From the NCBI RefSeq assembly GCF_004365355.1, contig NZ_SODP01000003.1, positions 248,001 through 312,000 on the forward strand: a stretch of DNA of 64,000 nt. The letters run 5' to 3'. This stretch comes from Kribbella pratensis. GTDB lineage: Bacteria; Actinomycetota; Actinomycetes; Propionibacteriales; Kribbellaceae. Position numbers and translations under genes: made by a program. The first letter of the stretch is position 1; every line of letters begins with the position of its first letter. Of this stretch, positions 18,908 through 26,654 are shown in pieces. The notes beneath the pieces are model-generated. The model did not search any database. It was not told the DNA's origin and was given only the letters and a program-made list of their open reading frames with translations.

Positions 18908-18933
18908 GACGTCGGGTGTCGCCGGCCGGTTCC
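18908..18933 (-). promoter_or_regulatory. ECF-sigma-type promoter of the 47-aa gene
   Basis: On the minus strand GGAACC (18933-18928) and CGTC (18911-18908) are 16 bases apart. The bases after the -10, CTGCTGGA then GACCGATCA, also recur in the upstream region of the 63-aa gene, so the two genes probably answer to the same sigma factor. Confidence 0.5.
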
Positions 18934-19042
18934 CCGCTGGTTCGAAGCATCGGAAGATTAACCACGACCGGGGTTCACTCTGCGTTCACAGCGGTGGTGG
19001 CCGAAGGGGCGATTGACCTGGCTCGTCGGCTATCGTTTGGGC

Positions 19043-19441
19043 GTGGTTAACGTCGCCGCCGTCAACGTGCTGACCGAGCTCGGTACGGCGCGATGGTCGG
19101 CGCCGGAGGCCATGGCCTACGAGATCGCCCAGGAGGGTGTCCGGCAGGCGATCGGCTTCTACGCCCGGCCGATCACGGCCGAGGAAGCGGCTGCCGATCC
19201 CGATGTCGCGGTGAGCCGCCGGACGGCGCAGCAGGCCTGGGCGGCGCGTGGACAGGAGCTCACCCCGCTCGACATCCGGGCGATCAAGCGGATCCGCAAA
19301 GAGGCCGACGACCTCCTCATCATCGATGACGAAGACGACGATGACGAGGATGCTGATGACGGCGAGGAAGCTGACGACGACGGTGACGACGACGACCTCG
19401 CCGAGGGTGACGAGGACGAGGACGACGGGACACTGGAGTAG
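19043..19441 (+). CDS. acidic-tailed hypothetical protein, partner of zeta-like gene
   Basis: The 132-residue protein has an ordered N-terminal part (about 90 residues, with WSAPEAMAYEIAQEGVRQAI and LTPLDIRAIKRIRKEADDL). The C-terminal tail of about 40 residues is almost only Asp and Glu. TATCGT (19031-19036) ends 6 bases before the GTG at 19043, pointing to a leaderless mRNA. The zeta-like gene starts 2 bases after its stop, so the two form one operon. By position it could be an antitoxin-like partner, but it does not resemble the known epsilon antitoxin. Confidence 0.6.
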   Translation: MVNVAAVNVLTELGTARWSAPEAMAYEIAQEGVRQAIGFYARPITAEEAAADPDVAVSRRTAQQAWAARGQELTPLDIRAIKRIRKEADDLLIIDDEDDDDEDADDGEEADDDGDDDDLAEGDEDEDDGTLE

Positions 19442-19443
19442 TC

Positions 19444-20382
19444 GTGACGAGTCTGTGGGGGACCGGGTCGGCGGCGGCTGACCGGGAGTTGCTGGATGCC
19501 GCGGAGAGCGCGCGGATCTTCCGCGAGCTGATCGTGCCCGACCAGCTCGCCGGGAGCCGGCAGGAGCAGCCGGTCGTGGTGCTCGTCGGAGGTCAGCCGG
19601 GCGACGGCAAAGCCACGATCACCGCGCTGGTTGCCGCTCTCCTGCGCCACCGCGGTCGTCCGGTCGTCCTCAACCCGGCCGCCTACGAGCCGTACCACCC
19701 ACGCTTCTACCAGCCGATCACCGACGAACCGCCGACACCGAGCGCGGACGTCGAAGCCGACGGCCGGCGTTGGTACGCGATGGCCGAAGCGCACGTGATC
19801 GAGCAGCGGTACGACGTGATCGTCGAGACCGAGCTCGTCGACCCGGACGCCTTCGCCGACTCGGCCCGGCGTTTCAAGGCGGCCGGTTTCCAGGTCGAGG
19901 TCGCGATCCTGGCAGTACCCGAGGCACTCAGCCGCCTCGGCGTTCTCGAGCGTCACCTACGCGCGCTGGAGGCCTACGGCTTCGCCCGGCTCGCGCCGCA
20001 AAGCGTTCACGACGAGGGGTACGCCGGCGTGCTGCGTGCCGCCGAATTGATCGACGCAGGTGACTGGGCGGACCGGATCGCCGTACTGCGTCCTGACGGG
20101 CAGCTGTTGTACGGCAACCAGCGCACCGCTGACGGGCAGTGGCAGCGACCGGTACGGACCGCCGAGGCGATCACCTACGAGCGGGATCGTCCGTGGACCG
20201 TGGTGGAGTCGCGGAACTTCCTGGAGGCCGCGTCGCAGGTCGCCCGGATCGGACTGGCGGCGCCGGTGCAGTGGATCCGTGATGAGTCGGTCGACGGCGG
20301 GAAGACAGTGACTGCGATGGCGCGGTCGCGGTTGCATCCGGATGCGGTGACGTTGCATATCGCAACGGCCGGGACCCAGTAG
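19444..20382 (+). CDS. zeta-toxin-like P-loop protein with altered active site
   Basis: This 312-residue protein follows the zeta toxin layout. The P-loop GGQPGDGKAT is followed by VVLNPAAYEPYHPRF (where zeta has the catalytic Asp before the HP motif), the VETELVDPDAFADSARRFKAAG core and AILAVPEALSRLGVLER. Zeta toxins phosphorylate UDP-GlcNAc-type sugars. Here the Walker A Ser/Thr after the lysine is Ala, and the Asp is replaced by Ala, so kinase activity may be lost or changed. The GTG start sits 2 bases after the acidic protein gene. A C-terminal extension of about 100 residues has no recognised domain. Confidence 0.7.
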   Translation: MTSLWGTGSAAADRELLDAAESARIFRELIVPDQLAGSRQEQPVVVLVGGQPGDGKATITALVAALLRHRGRPVVLNPAAYEPYHPRFYQPITDEPPTPSADVEADGRRWYAMAEAHVIEQRYDVIVETELVDPDAFADSARRFKAAGFQVEVAILAVPEALSRLGVLERHLRALEAYGFARLAPQSVHDEGYAGVLRAAELIDAGDWADRIAVLRPDGQLLYGNQRTADGQWQRPVRTAEAITYERDRPWTVVESRNFLEAASQVARIGLAAPVQWIRDESVDGGKTVTAMARSRLHPDAVTLHIATAGTQ

Positions 20383-20475
20383 TAGGAGATGTCGCCCACA
20401 TCCTGACCACCCGTGACGTCGTCGTCGGCGGGCAGCGATTACCGTGGTGGGTCCTCAGGATGGAGGCGGGAGACG

Positions 20476-21789
20476 GTGTCACAGTCGGTCAATGTGCTGC
20501 TACAGCAGGATTCGGAGCTGCTCTGGCATCCGTACTCTTCGCTGACCGCGCCGTCGCCCGTGCGGCTGGTCCGCGGCGCGTCCGGCGTACGGCTGCAGCT
20601 CGACGACGGAGCCGGCGGGACCGTCGAGGCGATCGACGCGATGGCGTCCTGGTGGTGCATGATCCACGGCTACCGGAACCCGGTGCTGGATGCCGCGGTG
20701 AAGAATCAGGTCGATGACTTCAGCCACGTGATGTTCGGCGGGCTGACGCACGAGCCGGCGATCCGGCTGGCCGAGCGGCTGGTGGAGATCACGCCCGCAT
20801 CCCTGCAGCACGTCTTCTTCTGCGACTCGGGCTCGGTTTCGGTCGAGGTCGCGATCAAGCTCGCGCTGCAGTACCAAGTTGCCCGCGGCAACAATGGCCG
20901 GACCCGGATGCTGACCGTTCGCGGCGGCTACCACGGCGACACCTTCGCTCCCATGAGCGTCTGCGACCCGGTCAACGGCATGCATTCGCTCTTCACCGGC
21001 GCCCTGAAGGAGCAGGTCTTCGGGCCTCAACCCCCGGCCGACTTCGACCGCTCTGCCGACGACCCTGAACTACAGGCCTGGGCCGCCGCGATCAGCGACC
21101 TCGCCGAGCAACATTCCGACGAGATCGCAGCCATCATCGTCGAGCCCATCCTCCAAGGCGCCGGTGGCATGTATCCGTACAGCCCTGCCTGCCTGCGAGT
21201 ACTCCGCGAGCTCGCGGACCGCCACGGCTTCCTCCTCATCCTCGACGAGATCGCCACCGGCTTCGGCCGCACCGGCACCCTCTTCGCCTCCGAACACGCC
21301 GACGTCGAGCCCGACATCCTCTGCGTAGGCAAGGCCCTGACCGGCGGCTACCTCACTCTCGCGGCCATGCTCTGTACGACGGACGTCGCGCGAACGGTCT
21401 CCGACGGCCCGGGTGGCGCGTTGATGCACGGGCCGACCTTCATGGCGAATCCACTGGCCTGCGCGGTCGCCCTGGCCTCGATCGATCTCCTGCTGTCCCA
21501 GGACTGGGCTGCTCGCGTCGGCGCGATCTCCGCGGGGCTGTCGGCCGGCCTGGCCGGGGCGCGGGAGTTGCCTGCGGTGAAGGACGTGCGCGTGCTGGGC
21601 GCAGTCGGTGTCGTACAACTCGGCGGGCCGGTCGATCTGCCGCGGATGACCGAGGCGGCGTTGCGGCGCGGAGTGTGGGTGCGGCCGTTCCGCGACCTCG
21701 TCTACACGATGCCGCCGTATGTGTGCACCGACGAGGAGATCGCGACCATCGCGGCGGGGATCACCGGCGCGATCGAGGAGGCCGGCTGA
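20476..21789 (+). CDS. bioA: adenosylmethionine-8-amino-7-oxononanoate aminotransferase
   Basis: This PLP enzyme makes 7,8-diaminopelargonate using S-adenosylmethionine as amino donor. The 437-residue protein has LWHPYSS, the BioA signature SWWCMIHGYRNP, the pyridoxal region FCDSGSVSVEVAIKL, the LILDEIATGFGRTG motif, and the Schiff-base lysine in VGKALTGGYL. The GTG at 20476 is chosen because GGAGG/GGGAG precede it; the frame extends upstream to 20413 without homology. TACCGT (20440-20445) may be the -10 box. Its stop overlaps bioF. Confidence 0.94.
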   Translation: MSQSVNVLLQQDSELLWHPYSSLTAPSPVRLVRGASGVRLQLDDGAGGTVEAIDAMASWWCMIHGYRNPVLDAAVKNQVDDFSHVMFGGLTHEPAIRLAERLVEITPASLQHVFFCDSGSVSVEVAIKLALQYQVARGNNGRTRMLTVRGGYHGDTFAPMSVCDPVNGMHSLFTGALKEQVFGPQPPADFDRSADDPELQAWAAAISDLAEQHSDEIAAIIVEPILQGAGGMYPYSPACLRVLRELADRHGFLLILDEIATGFGRTGTLFASEHADVEPDILCVGKALTGGYLTLAAMLCTTDVARTVSDGPGGALMHGPTFMANPLACAVALASIDLLLSQDWAARVGAISAGLSAGLAGARELPAVKDVRVLGAVGVVQLGGPVDLPRMTEAALRRGVWVRPFRDLVYTMPPYVCTDEEIATIAAGITGAIEEAG

Positions 21790-22910
21790 TGCTCGAGGAC
21801 TGGCTCGCCCCGAAGTCGGCCGCGCTGGAAGCGCGGGGTCTCACCCGCCGGCTGCGTGCGCGTGCCGCGGACGACGACCTGATCGACCTTGCAGGCAACG
21901 ACTATCTCGGTCTCGCGCGCGATCCGCGCGTGATCGAGGCCGCAGCCGAGGCTCTGCACACGTGGGGGACCGGCTCAACCGCTTCCCGCCTCGTCACGGG
22001 TACAACGGCTCTGCACGAGGAGCTCGAGACGGCGCTGGCTGCCTACGTGGGCCAGGAGTCCGCACTCGTGTTCTCGTCCGGCTACCTCGCCAACCTCGGC
22101 GTGGTCACCGCTCTCGGCGGCCCGGGGACCTTGCTGGTCTCCGACGAGCACATCCATGCCTCGCTGGTGGACGCGTGTCGCTTGTCCCGCTCCCGCGTCG
22201 AGGTCGCCCCGCACAACGACGTGGAAGCCGTCGAGAAGGTCCTTGCCGAGCGCAACGAACCGCACGCAGTGGTGATGACCGAGTCCGTGTTCAGCGTCCT
22301 CAGCGATGCAGCGCCGCTGACAGAACTGGCGGCCGTCGCTGAGGCTCATCAGGCGCTGCTGCTGGTGGATGAGGCCCACGGTCTCGGGGTGACCAGCGGT
22401 GGCCGGGGCTCGGTGCATGCTGCGGGGCTGGCCGGTCTGGACCATGTCGCCGTCACGATGACCCTGTCCAAGTCGATGGCTTCGCAGGGCGGTGTCGTCC
22501 TCGGTCCGGCGTTGTTGCGCGAGCACCTCGTCAATCGCTCGCGGCCGTTCATCTACGACACCGGCCTCAATCCGGCCGCCTGTGCCGCGGCCCTCGCCGC
22601 ACTCCGCGTCCTCGAGGCCGAACCGGATCGCCCCGGTCGCATCCACGCCGCCACGGGTCGGCTGGCCACAGTCTTCGACGTACCGCTCCCTGCCGGACCG
22701 GTGGTCTCGATCCCCATGCCCGGCCCGCAGCAAGCGGTCCAGGCAGCGGATGTGTGCCGTCTCAACGGCGTACGCGTAGGGAGCTTCCGGCCGCCTTCGG
22801 TTCCCGACGGGATCTCTCGTCTCCGCCTGACCGCCCACGCCGGTCTGTCCAGCCATGACCTCGACCGTGCGTGCGATGTGATCGTCGAGGCGATCGGGCA
22901 GGTCTCATGA
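21789..22910 (+). CDS. bioF: 8-amino-7-oxononanoate synthase
   Basis: This condenses pimeloyl-thioester with alanine. The 373-residue alpha-oxoamine synthase has the LAGNDYLGLARDP start, GTGSTASRLVTG, the DEAHGLG motif and the PLP lysine in TMTLSKSMASQGG. It is slightly shorter than E. coli BioF because the small C-terminal domain is compact. The ATG overlaps the bioA stop (TGATG), and its own stop overlaps the bioD start (ATGA), so bioAFD are translationally coupled. Confidence 0.94.
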   Translation: MLEDWLAPKSAALEARGLTRRLRARAADDDLIDLAGNDYLGLARDPRVIEAAAEALHTWGTGSTASRLVTGTTALHEELETALAAYVGQESALVFSSGYLANLGVVTALGGPGTLLVSDEHIHASLVDACRLSRSRVEVAPHNDVEAVEKVLAERNEPHAVVMTESVFSVLSDAAPLTELAAVAEAHQALLLVDEAHGLGVTSGGRGSVHAAGLAGLDHVAVTMTLSKSMASQGGVVLGPALLREHLVNRSRPFIYDTGLNPAACAAALAALRVLEAEPDRPGRIHAATGRLATVFDVPLPAGPVVSIPMPGPQQAVQAADVCRLNGVRVGSFRPPSVPDGISRLRLTAHAGLSSHDLDRACDVIVEAIGQVS

Positions 22911-23569
22911 TCATCCTCGTCACCGGCACCGACACCGAGGTCGGCAAGACCATCACCACCGCCGCCCTGGCGGTCCGGGCGGCCGCGTCGGGCTCGCTTG
23001 CGGTCGTCAAGCCGGCGCAGACCGGGGTCGGGCCGGATGAGCCGGGGGATCTCGACGATATTCATCGGCTGACTGGGCTGACCAAACTGCACGAGGGTGT
23101 CCGCCTGCGCGATCCGTTGGCGCCGACCACGGCCGCGCGGCGGGAGGGCGTGACGTTGCCTCCGGTTGCCGTGCACGCCAAGGCGATCGACGAGCTCGCC
23201 CGCACGAACGACACTGTGCTGGTGGAGGGTGCGGGTGGGATCCTGGTCGGGCTGGATGCCGAGGGCAACAACCTTGCGGACCTTGGCGGGCACCTGACGA
23301 CACCGTTCGGTTTCGTTGTCGTGGCGCGAGCCGGTCTCGGGACGCTGAACCATGCCGGACTGACCGTCGAGGCGTTGCGGTCACGGGGACTGCCGATCGA
23401 AGGACTGGTGATCGGGTCGTTGCCGGCGGAGCCGGACCTCGCCGAGGAGTGCAACCTGGTCGACCTCCCCGCGGTGACCGGAGTGCCGGTGATCGGCCGG
23501 ATTCCTGCCGGTGCGGGATCCCTTGACCAGGAATCGTTCAAGGCCGCCGCCCCGAGTTGGTTCGGATGA
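22907..23569 (+). CDS. bioD: dethiobiotin synthetase
   Basis: This ATP-dependent carboxylase closes the ureido ring of dethiobiotin. The 220-residue P-loop protein starts MIILVTGTDTEVGKT, with the K-P-A-Q-T-G switch segment near residue 42 and VEGAGGILVGL near residue 105, both typical of BioD. The stop codon overlaps the start of the P450 gene (ATGA). Confidence 0.94.
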   Translation: MIILVTGTDTEVGKTITTAALAVRAAASGSLAVVKPAQTGVGPDEPGDLDDIHRLTGLTKLHEGVRLRDPLAPTTAARREGVTLPPVAVHAKAIDELARTNDTVLVEGAGGILVGLDAEGNNLADLGGHLTTPFGFVVVARAGLGTLNHAGLTVEALRSRGLPIEGLVIGSLPAEPDLAEECNLVDLPAVTGVPVIGRIPAGAGSLDQESFKAAAPSWFG

Positions 23570-24837
23570 GCGGTTGCCCGGCCCGGTACGACGCGGCGCT
23601 GGGGTACTGGGTTGTCGACGATCCGGCGTTGGCGCGTGAGGTGTTGCTGGATCCGGAGACGTTCCGGCCGGACAACGCCGTACTCGCGCATACTCCGCTG
23701 TCGGTGAAGGCGTTGCGGGTGCTGTCGGGGGTTGGGTTCGCGCTGCCGCCGACGCTGGCCAACAACGCGGGGGAGTCCCATCGGCCGATCCGGGCCGCTG
23801 TTGCGCGGTTCTTCAGCCCTGCTCGGGTTGCCGCTGTCGAGCCTCTTGCCCGTGAGCTGACCTCGGTTCGGGTCGCGGGCGCAGCGGCTCGGCTCATGGA
23901 CGGTGAGGAGGTCGACCTCGTCCAGGCGATCGCCGCCGAACCGCCGGCCCTCGTGCTGCTCCAGCTGCTCGGTCTCGCGGACGTCGACGTACCGTCGTTG
24001 AAGGCTTGGAGCCTGGACTCGCTCGAACTGTTCTGGGGCCGGCCCGACGAAGACCGTCAGCTGGAGCTGGCTCACAGCGCGGCCGAGTTCTACGCGTGGT
24101 TGCGGACGCGTACGGCGGCTGCCCGGCTCCAGCCTGCCGACGACCTGTTCGGCGCGCTGGTCGCCCTGGGTCTGACCGACGAGGAGGTCTGTGCCGTCGG
24201 CTACTTCCTCCTGATCGCCGGCCAGGAAACCACCACCCAACTCATCTCCACCACCTTCCACCACTCCCTCACCCACCCCTCCACCCCGCCACCCGAGCTC
24301 AGCAGGCGCTCCGCGCCGGCTGAGGCGGTCGCGCGCTCCGCGCCGGATGAGGCCTCCGGGCGCTCCGCGCCGGCTGAGGCGGTCGCGCGCTCCGCGCCGG
24401 ATGAGGCCTCCGGGCGCTCCGCGCCGGGTGAGGTGGGGGGCCGCTCCACGCCGGCCGAGGCGATCGGGCGCTCTGCGCCGGGTCGGGCGGAGCGCATCGT
24501 TGAAGCGACGCTTCGGGAGACGTCTTCTGTTCCTACCTGGAGGCGGGTTACCTCGCGGCCGGCGACGGTTGGTGACGTGGCGCTGCCTGCGGGGGTGCCT
24601 GTGCTGCTCGGGTTGTCCGGGCACGGTGGGCCGGCCGATCTTGCGTTCGGCGTGGGCATCCACCGGTGCCTCGGCGCGGGGCTCGCGCGGCTGGAGGCTC
24701 GGGTTGCGTTGGAATGTGCTCAGGACCTGCTGGCCGGTGTGCGGTTGACCGAGGAGCCGCCGATGATCGAGCTGCTCTCGTTCCGGGCGCCGAAGCGTCT
24801 CCTGGTTGTAACGGACGGTAACACCCGCGACAACTGA
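23566..24837 (+). CDS. atypical cytochrome P450 in the biotin operon
   Basis: The 423-residue P450 is coupled to bioD. Conserved parts are the C-helix SHRPIRAAVARFF, the I-helix LLIAGQETTTQLI, and the heme ligand loop FGVGIHRCLG. Three oddities stand out: residues about 248-310 are a 27-bp minisatellite expansion rich in RSAP-EA-ARSAP-EASG; the K-helix ExxR reads VEATLR, so the glutamate position is alanine; and the meander/PERF segment before the heme loop is largely deleted. Bacillus BioI, a P450 that cleaves acyl-ACP to pimeloyl-ACP, is a known biotin-operon precedent. Whether this one folds and binds heme is uncertain. Confidence 0.8.
   Translation: MSGCPARYDAALGYWVVDDPALAREVLLDPETFRPDNAVLAHTPLSVKALRVLSGVGFALPPTLANNAGESHRPIRAAVARFFSPARVAAVEPLARELTSVRVAGAAARLMDGEEVDLVQAIAAEPPALVLLQLLGLADVDVPSLKAWSLDSLELFWGRPDEDRQLELAHSAAEFYAWLRTRTAAARLQPADDLFGALVALGLTDEEVCAVGYFLLIAGQETTTQLISTTFHHSLTHPSTPPPELSRRSAPAEAVARSAPDEASGRSAPAEAVARSAPDEASGRSAPGEVGGRSTPAEAIGRSAPGRAERIVEATLRETSSVPTWRRVTSRPATVGDVALPAGVPVLLGLSGHGGPADLAFGVGIHRCLGAGLARLEARVALECAQDLLAGVRLTEEPPMIELLSFRAPKRLLVVTDGNTRDN
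24307..24495 (+). repeat. 27-bp tandem repeat inside the P450 gene
   Basis: Seven consecutive 27-base units start with CGCTC(C/T)(G/A)CGCCGG. Units 1-2 (24307-24360) and 3-4 (24361-24414) are identical over 54 bases; units 5-7 have diverged. All keep frame and encode 9-residue blocks such as RSAPAEAVA and RSAPDEASG. The pattern indicates recent 54-bp duplication on top of an older 27-bp array. Confidence 0.97.
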
Positions 24838-24856
24838 CGCGACTAGCGTCCGACTC

Positions 24857-25054
24857 GTGAGCTCAACCTCCCGATGCCGAGTCCGGCTGTGGTTCGGTCC
24901 GCACCAGATCTCCGACTACATCGGCGACCAGGCCGCCGCCGCCCGCTACGAGGCAGCGATGCGACGCCGCTTCCCGGGCCTGGAGATCACCACCGACCCA
25001 CTGCCGGTGACTGCCCGACCGGCGGATTACAGCCCTGCTGACCTGCACCGATAG
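24857..25054 (+). CDS. hypothetical protein (65 aa)
   Basis: The GTG at 24857 is preceded 7 bases upstream by TAGCGT (24844-24849), a leaderless promoter layout. The product contains CRVRLWFGPHQISDYIGD and a basic helix YEAAMRRRFPG. Its stop TAG is part of the guaA -10 box. No domain is recognised and no neighbour suggests a role. Confidence 0.5.
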   Translation: MSSTSRCRVRLWFGPHQISDYIGDQAAAARYEAAMRRRFPGLEITTDPLPVTARPADYSPADLHR

Positions 25055-25057
25055 GCT
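25052..25057 (+). promoter_or_regulatory. -10 box of a leaderless guaA promoter
   Basis: TAGGCT ends 6 bases before the GTG of guaA, placing the transcription start on the start codon. No good -35 box is visible; TTACAG at 25027-25032 is a weak candidate. Confidence 0.55.
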
Positions 25058-25063
25058 TTGCAG

Positions 25064-26626
25064 GTGGCCCAGGAATCTGCACAGCATGAGTTGGTCTTGG
25101 TTGTCGACTTCGGAGCGCAGTATGCGCAGCTGATCGCGCGCCGTGTGCGCGAGGCGAAGGTGTACTCCGAGATCGTGCCGCACTCGATGCCGATCGAGGA
25201 GATGCTGGCGCGCGAGCCGAAGGCGATCATCCTGTCCGGCGGTCCGCAATCGGTGTACGCCGAGGGCGCGCCGCGGGTCGAGACCGCGCTCTTCGAGGCC
25301 GGCGTACCGGCGTTCGGAATCTGCTACGGGTTCCAGGCGATGGCGCAGACGCTCGGCGGCGACGTCCGACGTACCGGACTGCGTGAGTTCGGCCGGACGC
25401 CGGTCACCGTCAGCGAGCCGGGGACGCTCCTCGCGAACATCCCCGAGGACCTGAACGTGTGGATGTCGCACGGCGACGCAGTGCACGCGCCGCCCGCCGG
25501 ATTCGCCGTACTGGCAGCATCCGAGGGTGCGCCGGTCGCGGCGTTCGAGGACCTGGACCGGCGGTTGGCCGGCGTGCAGTGGCACCCGGAGGTCCTGCAC
25601 TCGCAGGCCGGGCAGGCTGTGCTGGAGCACTTCCTCTACCAGATCGCCGGCTGCAAGGGTGACTGGACGACGACCAACGTCGTCGACGAGCAGGTCGAGT
25701 TGATCCGCCGGCAGGTCGGCGACAAGCAGGTGCTGTGTGCGCTGTCCGGCGGCGTCGACTCCGCGGTCGCGGCGGCCCTGGTCCACAAGGCGATCGGCGA
25801 CCAGCTGACCTGTGTGTACGTCGACCACGGTCTGCAGCGGGCCGGTGAGTCCGAGCAGATCGAGAAGGACTTCGTCGCCGCGATCGGGATCCGGCTCGAG
25901 GCGATCGACGCCGAGGAGCAGTTCCTGACCGCACTCGCCGGGGTGACCGATCCGGAGCAGAAGCGGAAGATCGTCGGCCGCGAGTTCATCCGGACGTTCG
26001 AGGCGACGGCGCGCAAGGTGGACGCCGAGCGGCACATCGAGTTCCTGGTCCAGGGCACGCTGTATCCGGACGTCGTCGAGTCCGGCGGCGGCACCGGCGC
26101 GGCGAACATCAAGTCGCACCACAACGTCGGCGGTCTGCCCGACGATCTGCAGTTCAGCCTGATCGAGCCGCTGCGGACGCTGTTCAAGGACGAGGTCCGC
26201 GAGCTCGGCCTGGCGCTCGGCCTGCCGGAGACGATGGTCTACCGGCACCCGTTCCCGGGTCCGGGCCTGAGCATCCGGATCATCGGCGAGGTCACCCGCG
26301 AGCGGCTCGACATCCTCCGCGCGGCCGATCTGATCGCCCGCACCGAGCTGACCGCGGCCGGGCTCGACCGCGACATCTGGCAGTTCCCGGTGGTCCTGCT
26401 GGCCGACGTACGCTCGGTCGGCGTTCAGGGTGACGGCCGCACGTACGGACACCCCGTCGTCCTGCGCCCCGTCACCAGCGAGGACGCGATGACCGCCGAC
26501 TGGTCCCGCTTGCCGTACGACGTGATCGAGCGCATCTCGACCCGCATCACCAACGAGGTCGACGAGATCAACCGCGTCACCCTCGACGTCACCAGCAAGC
26601 CGCCGGGCACCATCGAGTGGGAGTAA
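25064..26626 (+). CDS. guaA: GMP synthase (glutamine-hydrolysing)
   Basis: This converts XMP to GMP. The 520-residue protein has an N-terminal class I glutaminase with the nucleophile in FGICYGFQ (Cys87) and the His-Glu pair in WHPEVLHS. The ATP-pyrophosphatase domain carries LSGGVDSAVAAAL near residue 230, and the C-terminal dimerisation domain ends KPPGTIEWE. GTG 25064 is chosen over TTG 25058 because of the leaderless -10 box. guaA is a single gene here, separated from guaB by 18 kb. Confidence 0.96.
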   Translation: MAQESAQHELVLVVDFGAQYAQLIARRVREAKVYSEIVPHSMPIEEMLAREPKAIILSGGPQSVYAEGAPRVETALFEAGVPAFGICYGFQAMAQTLGGDVRRTGLREFGRTPVTVSEPGTLLANIPEDLNVWMSHGDAVHAPPAGFAVLAASEGAPVAAFEDLDRRLAGVQWHPEVLHSQAGQAVLEHFLYQIAGCKGDWTTTNVVDEQVELIRRQVGDKQVLCALSGGVDSAVAAALVHKAIGDQLTCVYVDHGLQRAGESEQIEKDFVAAIGIRLEAIDAEEQFLTALAGVTDPEQKRKIVGREFIRTFEATARKVDAERHIEFLVQGTLYPDVVESGGGTGAANIKSHHNVGGLPDDLQFSLIEPLRTLFKDEVRELGLALGLPETMVYRHPFPGPGLSIRIIGEVTRERLDILRAADLIARTELTAAGLDRDIWQFPVVLLADVRSVGVQGDGRTYGHPVVLRPVTSEDAMTADWSRLPYDVIERISTRITNEVDEINRVTLDVTSKPPGTIEWE

Positions 26627-26654
26627 CCGGTCACACGGGGTGATCTCCCTTGAT

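Noticed and set aside
24307..24495. Possible CRISPR array
   Set aside because: The 27-bp units are contiguous with no spacers, stay in frame, and lie inside a P450 gene; it is a coding minisatellite.
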